NCBI GenBank assembly: GCA_033439685.1
Contig: JAUEDM010000001.1
Coordinates: 1,302,001-1,366,000, forward strand
Reading direction: 5' to 3'
DNA from: Apodospora peruviana
Lineage: Eukaryota > Ascomycota > Sordariomycetes > Sordariales > Lasiosphaeriaceae
Length of the DNA stretch: 64,000 nt
Position numbers and translations under genes: made by a program. Positions within the stretch are counted from its first letter, which is position 1. Each line of letters starts with the position of its first letter. This document shows, piece by piece, positions 21,255-32,257 of the stretch. Below the pieces are notes generated by a model. The model was not told the DNA's origin, searched no databases, and was given only the letters and a program-made list of their open reading frames with translations.

Positions 21255-23223
21255 ATGTCGACTGTCCTCCCAAAGACGTACCCAGACCCGGAGTACGAGC
21301 AGGCTCACCTCGACACGTATGAACGGGAACCACGCCACCCGATCAAGCCGGTCCTGCCACCGGGCGTTCGCGAAGCCGACTTTGCGCAAGCGGTGCAGGA
21401 TTTCATCGCCGTGGTCGGCAAAGATGCCGTCTTTGTTGATGAGGGCCTGTCCGACTACATAGACCCGTACGACGTCAACGAGGCGAGCGAGACCAAGAGG
21501 AAGGTCCCCAGCGCTGCGGTATGCCCGCAGTCGACCGATCAGCTACGGGAGGTGCTCAAGGTCGCGAACAAGTACGCCATTCCGCTCTGGACGTTCTCCC
21601 GGGGCAAGAATCTTGGGTACGGCGGCCCTGCGCCGCGTGTCAATGGCTCCGTGGCGCTGGATCTCCATCTCATGAACAAGATCATTGAGGTTAATGATGA
21701 GTTTCATTATGCCGTTGTTGAACCCGGCGTCACGTTCATTGATCTGTATAACTATTGCGTTGAGCACAAGAAGAAAGTTTGGCCGAGCACGGCGTCGCTT
21801 GGTTGGGGGAGCGTTTGCGGTAATGTTCGTTACTCACTTACCTCTTCGATTTTTTTGTCTTCTAGAGATATTGATATTAATGTGAAATTAGACACTCGAC
21901 CGTGGAATGGGCTTCGGCTCCAACTTTGCCCACCATCAATCCATGTCCGGGATAGAAGTGATGCTCGCGGACGGCGATCTCGTGCGCACAGGACAGTTCG
22001 GCATCTCCAACTCGCCGTCGGCCTTTTTGTCCAAGTTCACCTACGGCCCCTCTGTCGAGGGCCTCTTCCTGCAGAGCAACCTCGGGGTTGTCACCAAGCT
22101 CAGCATCTGGCTCACTCCGCAACCCGAGGGCTTCATGGCGTGCACCTTCAGCATGCCGTGCTTCGAGGACATCGAACCCATGGTCGACTATTTCGGCGAG
22201 ATGCGGCGCAACGGGACGATCCCGTCCAGCGTCGTCTGGTTTACCTCCCTGATCGAGACGCTGTGCATTTCCGGTCGGCGCGAGGACTACTGGCAGGGCG
22301 AAGGGCCAGTGCCGGACTGGCGGCTCGAGGAGCTGCGCAAGGAGACCGGCTTCGGGCACTGGTACGCGCGCTGGGGCCTGTACGGGCCCAAACGCGTGGT
22401 GCAGGCGCAGTTCGACGAGATCAAGGAGGTGCTGGCCAAGAAGCTGCCTACCGGAGAAATCACGGGCACGCTGTACGCCCATGAAGATGGCGTGGATGCG
22501 GCAGCCGTGCCAATCGAGCACGGGAGCATGTTTGTCGGCGTGCCGCAGCTGTGGAGCTTGCCGCTGATCAACTGGCCGATTCCGAAGAACAGGGTCGGCA
22601 AGGCGGCGCATGGCGATTATGCTCCCGTGATTCCGTCGTCGGGCAAGGCGGTGCTGGACTGGATGGTGCGCAGCAAGCCGGTTTGCGAGGCTAATGGTGT
22701 TGAGCTGATGGCTGATTTCTTTATGCACGAGCGCCATGTCGTGCTGATGAACATGTTTACGTGGGACCAGACTGACCCGGTGCAGAAGAAGAATGCTGAG
22801 AATCTGTATTATGGTTTGTACGAGGTGGCTAAGGAGAAAGGGTATGGCATGTATCGGGCGCATGTGAATCACATGGGTGAGTGTGCAGTCTGGTTCTTTT
22901 CGGCTTTTGGTTTGACTTGGTTCTGATTTTGATTTGCTGATTGTTGTTGTTGCTAGACCTCATTGCCAACTTGAACGACTTCAACGGTCACGCGTATAAC
23001 CGGTTTGTTGAGAAGATCAAGGTCAGTCCCCCTTTCCCATGAGTGATTGTCTTTTCAAAGATAGTATCGCTATATGTTAGCAGAGTCTTGGAACTGACAG
23101 AAATCTGCGATGCTCCAGGATGCTCTTGATCCCAACGGAATCCTCGCACCCGGGAAACAGGGCATCTGGCCAAACAGGTTCCGACATCTCAGGGAGACGC
23201 AGGAGCAAAAGAAGGATACTTGA
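21255..23223 (+). CDS. VAO-family FAD oxidoreductase (vanillyl-alcohol oxidase / 4-cresol dehydrogenase type)
   Basis: Four exons: 21255-21824, 21892-22876, 22957-23021 and 23119-23223; the product is 574 aa. The FAD-binding (PCMH) domain has SRGKNLGYGGPAPRVNGSV and VVEPGVTFIDLYNY; the cap domain follows and the end is DALDPNGILAPGKQGIWP. His430 (KAAHGDYAP) aligns by eye with the covalent-flavin His422 of Penicillium VAO, and Tyr-Arg in GMYRAHVNHM with its phenolate-binding pair. Where VAO has catalytic Asp170, this protein has Ser (STASLGWGS), as in bacterial 4-cresol dehydrogenase. It probably oxidises para-substituted phenols from lignin-like compounds. The last acceptor could instead be at 23100, adding six residues. 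No signal peptide. Confidence 0.85.
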
Positions 23224-24525
23224 ATTAATAACGGAGTTACGGTTCGCATCAATGATATGCGAGTGCGAGTAGATATGGATGGGAAAGGCTTGGATGATAT
23301 AACTGTTATGAAACTTTGAAAAGAGACCAAAAATATCCATCTACTTATTTGTCAATATTTTAGAAGGCACGATTTTGCAATGACGGGACATCCCACGTCC
23401 GACGTCGTGAGAGACTCTTGCCCAAGCAGTTCAATCGAACAAGAAACGGAAGTGTAAAGACTGCTTGTGGCCGACTCGTAAAGAGTGTGTTGTCTAATTA
23501 GAAGTTGAAGATAGGATGAGGTTATTAACCCGAAAAGACAAGAAGAAAAGGGGATTGATTTACATATTGAATTAGGCAATTATATTGTGGTAGAATTCCA
23601 AGGCCGGATCTCAACGTAGCAAGCTCACATGATATGGGTGTTCGACAAGCTTAAGGTACCTAGGTACCTACACATAACTTCAACTCGCTTCTTCGTCGGT
23701 CAAGACGCATATGTACCCAGGTAGGTATTCAGACCAAGCCCCTCCAACATTCAACGGACCAGTTCCCTTGCTTCTTAAACGGAATGTCTCAAGATTTGGT
23801 AGGTTAGAGTTGTCAGAATTTTGCTACCGTGCTCTTTGTCATTCAACGTCGAAGCAATAGGTTGATAAGACACAATCTAAGCCTGGAAAGAGAGGTTGTG
23901 TCAACTTCCTGGATTTAAATTTCCTAACCGGAAGTAGCTAACGTTAGGTAGCTGAGTTTTATATAATAGGATCGCCCATTGGGATTTGAAGTCTACGTTT
24001 TTGAATTCAACCAACAAACCTGTCTGATAGCCCAGCTTTCCTAACTCAATGAAAGGTCCCGTTGTTGATCAAGGTCAAGATAACTTACAAATGTCGTTTG
24101 ATATATTCCCGGTTATCTTCAACCCTAAACTCGTATAACTTCTGTTGTTCTTATCTTTGCCAGACTCTTAAGCATTTCTCCAAGAATTAAGCCAGGAAGT
24201 GTTAACTGTATTCTCAAATATCAATGTTCAGCAATAGCATCCACCAGTCTATGTAAGGTAGGCAAGTATCGAGCGGTAGTTCCCGGGAACAAAACTGCGG
24301 GGTATTTGTTAACGAGTGGAGTCAGGATGACGGCATCGTCACCCGGCCATTGCTGCCGGGTCCGGATCTCGGAGTTCTCCTCTCGATACGGTGCCTAAGT
24401 GAAGCCCACGAGATTATTACTAGGTCTCCCAGTAGGATAGCTCTTCACCTGTTAAAAATTCACCACCTGGCCAACTTCCCAAACAATAACATCCTCCCGG
24501 GTTCAGCCAGCGGCTTCGATTCACC
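23224..24525. other. AT-rich intergenic stretch, 1.3 kb
   Basis: Visibly richer in A+T than its neighbours. It carries a nearly perfect palindromic motif GGTACCTAGGTACC (23656-23669) and TACCCAGGTAGGTA near 23714. No gene or tRNA recognised. The last 150 bases are the promoter of the dehydrogenase. Confidence 0.45.
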
Positions 24526-25663
24526 ATGTCGATCCCGATCAAAGTAGCCGTTCTTGATGACTATCAGGGAATCTCGGAGCCAAAATTCAAAGCTCTCGAC
24601 CCTGCCAAGTATCAGGTGGAATTCTTCAAGGACACCCTTCTGCCGTACAATCATCCCGATACACCACAAGATGTCAAGGAAAAGCTGGTCAAGAGGCTCG
24701 AGCCTTTCGCCGTGATATGTGAGCTGATCAAAGCCATCTAACATAACTTGAACCCAAACACTGATGGTCGTCGTAGCAACCATGAGAGAGCGAACCCCTT
24801 TTCCGCGAGACCTGGTCTCCAGGCTCCCCAACCTCAAACTTATTCTCACCACGGGAAACCGCAACCTTGCACTGGACCTTGAGGCTTTCGAAGAACGCGG
24901 GATCCCCGTCGTCGGTGCTGTGGACAAGACCCGACCTGGCTCGGTGGGCTCAGTTAGCACGACGGAGCACTGCGTCGCCATGATCCTCGCAGCCACCCGC
25001 AACATTGCCCAGGACGACCACGAAGTCAAGTCAGGTGGTTGGCAAACTGTTCCGGCCGTCAGCCTGTCGGGCAGAGTCTTGGGCACCGTCGGGCTCGGGA
25101 GACTGGGCGTCGCCGTTGCCAAGATTATGCACGCGGCGTTCGGGATGCGCGTGATAGCGTGGAGCTCCAACCTTACACAGGACGCAGCCGACGAACAGGC
25201 CAAGGCCGCCGGATTTTCGGTCGAGAATAGCGCAGGAGAGAAGACTTTCAAGGTTGTCACCAAGGAAGAGCTGTATCAAACCGCGGATGTTGTAAGTGTC
25301 CACCTCGTGCTGTCGGATAGATCGAGGGGCGGGATCACGTCCAAGGAGCTGAGTCTGATGAAACCGTCTGCGATCTTCGTTAATACTTCGCGGGGACCGC
25401 TTGTTGTTGAGAAAGATTTGCAGGATATCTTGGAGAAGGGGAAGATCCGGGCTGCGGCGCTGGATGTGTTTGAGATTGAGCCGTTGCCCCTGGATAGCAA
25501 GTGGAGGACGACCGAATGGGGAAATAATGGCAGGAGTCGTGTTCTTCTTACGCCGCATATGGGATATGTGGAACAGGACACACTGGAGGGATGGTATGAA
25601 CAGCAAGTAGAGAATATCCAGCGGTGGGAGAAGGGCGAAGGTCTTGTCCAAAGTCTGTACTAG
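24526..25663 (+). CDS. D-isomer-specific 2-hydroxyacid dehydrogenase
   Basis: Two exons, 24526-24718 and 24777-25663, with a 58-nt intron (GTGAGC donor, TAACATAAC branch region, CGTAG acceptor); the product is 359 aa. The Rossmann motif is GTVGLGRLGVAVA; catalytic Arg lies in NTSRGPLV and catalytic His in LLTPHMGYV, with the acidic partner between them. The family reduces 2-keto acids or oxidises D-2-hydroxyacids with NAD(P)H; the substrate cannot be read from sequence (phosphoglycerate, glyoxylate and formate types are possible, but the formate-type signature is absent). Cytosolic by lack of signals. It lies downstream of the flavin oxidoreductase, on the same strand but with its own 1.3-kb upstream region. 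Confidence 0.9.
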
Positions 25664-26334
25664 AACTAAAGTAGTTCCCTGTCTCCAGCCGCGTCGAGTT
25701 TTGGGCAGACATATACCTTCAGGTTGCTTCATTATTTCACACCGACTTGCTTACAACAAATCTGGGGCTTACTTCGCCTTGCAATCATGGTGCAGCTGTT
25801 AGAAGTGTCGGTGTAGGCAAGCACGGCGCGCGCTGCACGCGTCGCAGGACAAAGGCGCGTTCGGGTACCCATCTCAGATCAGGGCTCACTCCATTTCTTT
25901 CTTGGGGTGAGACCAGACTGAAATTCTGGGTCTACGACAGGGCCGATCGTGCCTTCCTCTTTGGTCTGAAAGCTGCAGAAAAGCGCGGACCATTTCAACG
26001 CTCTTTCCTCCAGGCCTCCACTGAGCTTCCGGGGCTTTCCATATCATCCCAACTTGCCCTGTCTGATCTCTTCGGGGCCGAGGAACTTTCCTGCTCTATT
26101 TATTTACTGTGGTTGCGGGGCATTTCTCTTTCCACTTCTCAAAACATTTCAACAACCTTGAAACATCCCACAGAAGCCAAATAGACAGGCGGAACGGCGT
26201 TATTCAACGCCTGTCCCATCGTCACCAAAGACTTCTTCTGTGCCAATCTTAAGGTATCAACCACTTTCCTTCAACCTTATTGTGGTAAGCTTGTCTCGAT
26301 CTGCGGTCACGTGTTCTCGAATCCGACTCCCAGT
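25664..26334. other. intergenic
   Basis: A 145-codon open frame (25747-26184) lacks any recognisable motif and is treated as chance. Otherwise flanking regulatory sequence. Confidence 0.4.
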
Positions 26335-28041
26335 ATGCCTCTCCATTATGACGACGCGACCGTTGACGACCTCATCAGTGCCGTCCTTGCTGGCCTCCCT
26401 AGTGTCCCGACGGACGGATCGCCGAGTACGATGGAGGAACAGGGCGGTATGCGCTACCCTCCCGACCTCTTTGGCCACCCCGTAACTGGATATGATGCAG
26501 AGCTTCCCACGGTGCCAAGCGACAACCCCGGGGTTGACAATGATGGTTTGGGTAAGTTGGCTTAACTCTGGTTCAACTTAATCTTGCATGTCTGACTTGC
26601 CGCAGAGCCAGGCGAGATCGCTTCATCGCCCAGCAACATGACTCCATTTCCTCGCTATTTGGACGCGTCAAACGCGCCTGGCGGTGTGAAGGCAGTGCTC
26701 ACGGCCACGGCAGGCCGAGAGCCAAAGCCGCCATCCATAAAACCCTCTCAGCAGCACCGCCTCCCCCCTGGACCGTCGCCTGAGCAGGGCACTCCTCAAG
26801 ACCGATTGAAGACGCTGGTCTTGAAAACGGCCCAGCCTACTCCTCCCACCGGTACCCAGACAGCCGCTACAGGTCCAGACACCAGGTATCCTATTCCTGT
26901 CATGGCCGGAGAGTATCGAGGTCAAGGTGGAAGTAATCAAGGTAGTGGTAACCAAGCGCCTGCCATCCATGCCAGCCGCGTTGCCCTGATATCAAGAGAT
27001 CGGAGTAATATGGCAGCAACAAAGCCGCCACGAGTGGCTCAAGCAGGAAACGTTCCTACCACCTCGGCAGTCCTGCAGCAACGCAGGGCCCAAAAGCCCG
27101 AGATGGCGGGTATGGGCAGCTCTAGCTCTCCAGCCCGCGCTCCCCATATGAGCTCTCCTGCCCGCGCCTCCTATATGAGTCCAACTGCACTGGTCTCACT
27201 GTGGTGCCAGGAGAACCACTTCAATCCGGAGTGGCGGGTGGTACAAACGGACACGGGAAGATACTGCTGCGATGTGATTCTCAAGGACCGACTAGTCAAG
27301 GGCAAAGCTTCGTTCGAATCACAGGGGGATGCAAAGTATTCCACGGCACGACGGGCGTTGCGGCTGATGGAGGGCTGGCTACGCCCTCCCTCTTTCGGGA
27401 AAGTCAATTTGACTGGCCCCCCTCCAAGTAGCCCAACCGTCAGAGAGAATCCACCGGCCACCAAGCAGGAAAATAACGGTGTTGAGATGGTTCATCGCAG
27501 CCGTAGGAAGACCCCGATGGCCTGTCACGCAGAGCGTGCCACTATTATTGCAAATGCTAATGCTGATGCAGGCCGTGATAATATTGTCGCACATAATGAT
27601 TCGTCGTTAATCGATATGGTTGCAAAGAACCTTGGGGTCTCGTTGCCCGGGCGCGCGAGGTCCAATCCGGAAACTGCCAGAGCTTTCTTGGAGGGTGTTG
27701 CCATCGGATCAGGCCTGCTGGGAGCGAGCATCGCCGGACATATGTCCCAGGCCGCGCGTAGCGGCACGCGCGGCCGCCTCGAGCGCTCGCGATCTCCTGT
27801 TCAAAAGCAGCGTTCCGACAATGAACGCTATCGGACGCGCTCCCCCACGGGAGCTCGCGCCCGAGTCACATCACCTCCTCAATACATTAACTTTCTCGGC
27901 CGACCCAGCTCAGACCGCTACCGCCCGGTCGAGACGACGGTCGACCAGCGCGGTCGTACAACAATTGAGCAGGTTCTGTCGCGTGGACCCAGCGGTCAGA
28001 CCTGGGATCACGGTGGGTTTTATAAGCAGCATGGCTTTTGA
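26335..28041 (+). CDS. dsRBD-like, Arg/Ser-rich hypothetical protein
   Basis: Two exons, 26335-26551 and 26606-28041, joined across a 54-nt intron (GTAAGT donor, CTGACTTG branch region, CGCAG acceptor); the product is 550 aa. Residues about 263-335 (ALVSLWCQENHFNPEWRVV, then GRYCCDVILKDRLVKGKASF and DAKYSTARRALRLMEGW) follow the alpha-beta-beta-beta-alpha pattern of a double-stranded RNA-binding domain, but the Lys-Lys RNA-contact motif before the last helix is not conserved. The first 250 residues are Pro/Ser/Gly-rich, and the C-terminus is Arg-rich (RGRLERSRSPVQKQRS). An RNA- or protein-binding role is inferred; the function is unknown. Confidence 0.65.
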
Positions 28042-28608
28042 CACACACAATCAAGAGTCTAGCTGAAGTTTTGAGACCATCACCTATACCCCTTTTCCTT
28101 GGTCTGTTTTGATGGAGTCCTTGCTTTGCTTATAAAGACCGTCGGTTTTCCGTTGGGAGAAGCACCGGAAACGATCCGGTTCTGTGGCGATGAGTATCTT
28201 GCACTCCATTCATTGGTGTTGGAGGTAATGTATAGAACTACCAGTTGATCGAGATGGCGTTCTAGGAAACCAATTTCTGCTTGGGGCTTAATTTTCTCAT
28301 TATGAGTTTTGCGCTCTGGTCTCGAGGAAGGATTCGGCTTGGAGATTCTCCATGTAAAGCATTTGTGGAAAAGAGGGGAGCTGATTATCGTTGCATTGTG
28401 ACAGGTGAAACACCATGGGAGGAGGGAAGACCCATTGATTACCTAGTTAGATGACTTGCACCAATGTATAGTCTATTGTACAAGTTCTAAATGGCGTGGT
28501 GGTGAGCAAGAGACCAACCTGAATGTACAGGGATGACGAAACGAAACTTGGTTGAGCGAGAATAAATGTCGAGGATCGAAACGCCGAACTTACAAGAAAT
28601 AGCCTATC
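28042..28608. other. intergenic between convergent genes
   Basis: 3' flanks of the dsRBD-like gene and of the SDR gene. Nothing else recognised. Confidence 0.4.
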
Positions 28609-29941
28609 TTAAAGCTTACTTGGCATCCTAGTGGCCCCGTCGAGCCTAATCACCACCCCGTTCAACATGACGTTCTCAATAGCGTGCCTCACCAGCGCCG
28701 AGAACTCCTCGGGTTTGCCCGCTCGGGCGGGAAACTCCATCGCTTTCTCTAGCCCCTTGCGAACTTTGTCCGACATGCCGGCCGTCATGGCCGACTCGAA
28801 CATGCTGGGCGCGACGGTGACGACGCGGATGCCGAAGCGCGACAGGTCGCGGGCCATGGGCAGGGTCATGCTCGCCACGGCGCCCTTGCTGGCGGCGTAG
28901 GCGACCTGGCCCATCTGGCCGTCGAAGGCGGCCGACGAGGAGACCATCACGATGACGCCGCGCTCGTTGTCGGAGGAGAAGGGAGGGGAGGTGGCGAGTG
29001 CGGGGAGGAACTGCCGGACTAGGTCGAGGGTGCCACGGAGGTTTATAGAGAGGACGAAGTCGATTTGCGAGAGGGGGACGGGCTCGTTGGCTTTGTTTAA
29101 GATCTGTGGTTTGGGGGAAAGAAAGAGTTTGGGGGTTAGTTTGAGTAGGATGGGAATATAATATAAAGGGGGGTAGTTTCTTGAGGAGTATCTGGTCACT
29201 GGTGGAGCTGGGTGTTGGATGTTTTGTATACACGAGAAAAGGGTGTTCATATGATGATGAGAAGCGTTTTGTTGTTGTTACGTTGGATGAAAAGGAGAGA
29301 TGTTCGTCGTCAACGAAAACGTGGGTTTGAGGAGTCAGCCAGCGGAGGAGCTGGCGGAGGGCATGTCGGTTGTGACGTCGCAGTTGGTGTTTGGCTGGAG
29401 CCAGTGGGTTGCCAGCGACAAGATCCGCAAGATGACGGGGTGGAGCGATAGTCGGCCGCTGTTTTCGGAGGACTTGAGAGTGTATCACTTGATGATCAAG
29501 AAGGGCGATGATGATAAAGTATGAGTGTGAAAATATTCAACACATACCAAACCCGGCCTGCCAACACCGGCAGCGGGAATAATACCGCCCAGCGGCTTGC
29601 CAGTTTCCTTAATCCAAGAAACGGTCGGCATTACGGCAGAGGCGATGCTCCCCGTGTCTGATACATCACAGACCAGGAACTTTGCTGAGCCGGCACCAAG
29701 TTCCTTGATGAGCGCTGGGCCCAGCTCCTCGTTCATGTCCAGAATCACGACATTTCCTCCCAGACGACAGATGTCCCGGACACAGGCCCTGCCTAGACCT
29801 GATGCACTTTGTTTAAAAGGTGTGATTAGCTGGGATGTTTACATACAGAGAAAAGGGGGTTCAGGGGGTGGCTTGTGTATATAGGTAATTGAGAAGTGCT
29901 TACCCGCCTGAGACGACAAATGTCCGCCCTTCAATCTTCAT
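28609..29941 (-). CDS. HSD10-like short-chain dehydrogenase (3-hydroxyacyl-CoA dehydrogenase type 2-like)
   Basis: Three exons: 29904-29941 (38 nt), 29548-29806 and 28609-29103; introns are 97 and 444 nt; the product is 263 aa. Exon 1 gives MKIEGRTFVVSGG and exon 2 starts ASGLGRA, together forming the TGxxxGxG-type cofactor motif. Catalytic Ser is in MVSSSAAFDG and Tyr-Lys in YAASKGA; the NN(I)R-type Asn region is SINLRGTLDL. The pattern VSSSAAFDGQMGQVAYAAS is typical of type 2 3-hydroxyacyl-CoA/17-beta-HSD10 proteins, which oxidise short-chain hydroxyacyl-CoAs or related alcohols. Residues run on across the 444-nt gap without a missing block, so it is a genuine but unusually long intron. Confidence 0.85.
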
Positions 29942-30925
29942 CTTGGTGGATTACTGTTGATACAGCGTAATGACGAACGAAAGGAAGAAAACAATGAATA
30001 ATGTAAGAAGACTGGCTCAACTACACGATATTGATTGTGGTGATGATGAGTGGAGGGAACATGACTGAAGTCTGGCCGGGCACTGCCGGGGGTCCATTTC
30101 CTGGGGAAGTGTCCAGATCCGGCTTAGTTTCCTCCCCGCCTCAGCGGACAGACGGGGATAGCCTCGGCACGTCAGCCATCATCCCCTGTGGCCTGTGCCC
30201 TGCGCCGCACTTTGTTTCTTCCACTTGGCATTCTAGCGGTTTGACTTGGGTACCCTGGGTGGGCCGATTTCCATCCACAGTGCCCGGGAGGCCCGATAAC
30301 AGTACGTGAGGGTGAGACAGTGCCACATTGTTGGCTCTGTGACGTGAGACCTGTAACATCCCACAAATCCAACGCATCCACGTCCACCTCTATTGTATTT
30401 CCTAATTCTACCCTAAAGAGAAAGAAAAGAGGCCTTTACTTCTCGACCGACAAGGTAACCTCCCCGAAACCCTATGAACCTCAAAGACCGCCCCCACGCG
30501 ATAAAAAAAGGTGGAGCCCTCATTTTCATGGTAGATTGACATTGTTATCGTGACGTTCAGTGCTCTCCATCGCCAATCTCCGACGAATCTTGTTGTCAAG
30601 AGCTACCCGCCGACATCCTCTAAAATCTAAAAACCGATTTCCATTTTACGTCGAAAACATCGAAGCCTCTTCAAATTTTGCGGTGCGCGCAAACAACCGG
30701 GTACACCGACGGCAGACAGATTGTTATTAGCGCGGGGTGGTACACGACACGACGAGGGGCCGAGCCGATTCACATCAGAGACACGCACAACAACAACGAA
30801 AAGTCGCAAGAGACGAACAAGTGCAGTGCATTTACAGCAACTTAGACTCCTTGCGATACCTCTAAAGCCAAAGCTCCCTACGGCCGCGCGACCGCGTGAC
30901 GAATCATACTTACCTACACACGACC
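29942..30925. promoter_or_regulatory. divergent promoter region, SDR / Rab4
   Basis: A 984-bp interval between divergent starts. It has G/C-rich patches (CTGGGGAAG near 30101; CCCGGGAGG near 30283) that fit the CreA SYGGRG core, but such short sites are common. The last 350 bases before the Rab4 ATG are pyrimidine/CA-rich leader-like sequence. No gene recognised. Confidence 0.35.
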
Positions 30926-32257
30926 ATGACGAGACCGAGGCGGTCCTCCGCCGCGAGCGACGACAGTACGGGCACTGCCCGCGAACAGGTATGGATGGGA
31001 TAATGGAGTTTGCACGCGCGCGCTCTTGTATACGCGTGTGCCAACCCCCATCTCTCTTTCCCGCCGATTCCGAGGCCAACCGAACATTGGGGTATACGAC
31101 GTTTTCTGACCATGGGTGCGCGACGGTGTTTGCGATTCTTTAGGAGCTGGGGAGCATGTACGATTACCTCGCCAAGATTATTCTTCTTGGACCTAGCGGG
31201 ACCGGCAAGTAAGTATATCCTGTGTCGCAGATTCGGAAATTGGCGGTCTCTTTACTGACACCTGCGGTTTCTACCATGAATAGATCATGCCTTCTTCATC
31301 GGTTTGTCAAGAGTGAGTGGCGGGTCCTCTCGTCGCAAACGATCGGGGTTGAGTTCGCGAGCAAGATCATCAAAGTGGGCACGGGGGCTCGCCGGAAGCG
31401 GATAAAACTACAAGTGAGTGGGCAAGCAAGACTGCGTGGACAGATAGATGCGTCTGATTCTGACTTTGTACAATCAACAGCTCTGGGACACCGCCGGGAC
31501 GGAACGGTTTCGCTCCGTGTCGCGCTCGTACTACCGCGGCGCGGCCGGCGCAATCCTCGTCTACGACATCACGAGCCACAACACATTTACGCACCTACAG
31601 CCCTTCCTCAACGACGCGCGCGCGTTGGCCTCGCCCAACCTCTCCCTCCTGCTCGTCGGCAACAAGCTCGACCTCTCGACCGACTCGGCGGCGCTGGTCG
31701 ACACGAGCCTGCCGTCGCCCACGCCGGGCAGCAGTATCAGCTCCGCCTCGGTACCCTACGCGGGCAGCAGCACTTTCCAGCCAGGCTCGTACTCGTCGAC
31801 GGCGACCACGACGTCGACAGCGACCATCACAGGGGTGCCGGGCCTTGGCTCGCAGCTGAAAGCGACGGTAGCGCCGGACGGGCGCGAGGTATCGGCCACC
31901 GAGGCCAACAGGTGGGCCAGCACGGTGAATATCCCCGTGACGATGGAGGTCAGCGCGCTCAGCGGCGAGGGCGTGGACGAGGTGTTTGGCCGGCTGGCGC
32001 GCATGATCCTGACCAAGATCGAGCTGGGCGAGATCGACCCGGATGATCCGATGAGTGGGATCCAGTATGGCGATTCGGGCGGCAGCTGGAATGCCGGCGC
32101 GAGCGACGGCGGGAGCATCAAGAGCTCCATGACTGCTGATGATGTCGGTGTTGGGGGCAGGAGGAGACGGAAGCCGCGGAGGGGTCCGCAGGGATTGAGG
32201 GAGTGGGAGGAGGTGTTTACGCTCAGCGGAAGGAGGAGGAATAGGGGGTGCTGTTGA
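30926..32257 (+). CDS. ypt4: Rab4-type small GTPase (Ypt4-like) with internal insert
   Basis: Four exons: 30926-30988, 31144-31208, 31284-31413 and 31481-32257; introns are 155, 75 and 67 nt; the product is 344 aa against about 215 for usual Rabs. Motifs are GPSGTGKSCLLHRFVK (P-loop), TIGVEFASK (switch I), LWDTAGTERFRSVSRSYYR (switch II), GNKLDL and ETSAL-like MEVSAL. The IQYGD block near the end is a Rab4 signature, and the C-terminus is Cys-Cys for geranylgeranylation. Two oddities: the catalytic Gln of DTAGQ is Thr93, and about 65 low-complexity Ser/Thr/Pro residues are inserted after GNKLDL (about 155-220). It should act in recycling from early endosomes. Confidence 0.88.

Noticed and set aside
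21877..22872. Long open frame antisense to the VAO-family gene
   Set aside because: A mirror of high third-position GC in the real gene; no protein motifs. The same holds for the antisense frames at 34416-35234 and 35241-36134 (beta-mannosidase).
25747..26184. 145-codon open frame between the hydroxyacid dehydrogenase and dsRBD-like genes
   Set aside because: No motif, no splice signals and unusual composition.
28676..29488. 270-codon open frame in another phase on the strand of the SDR gene
   Set aside because: It crosses the SDR intron and exon 3 in the wrong frame and has a biased Pro/Arg/His composition.
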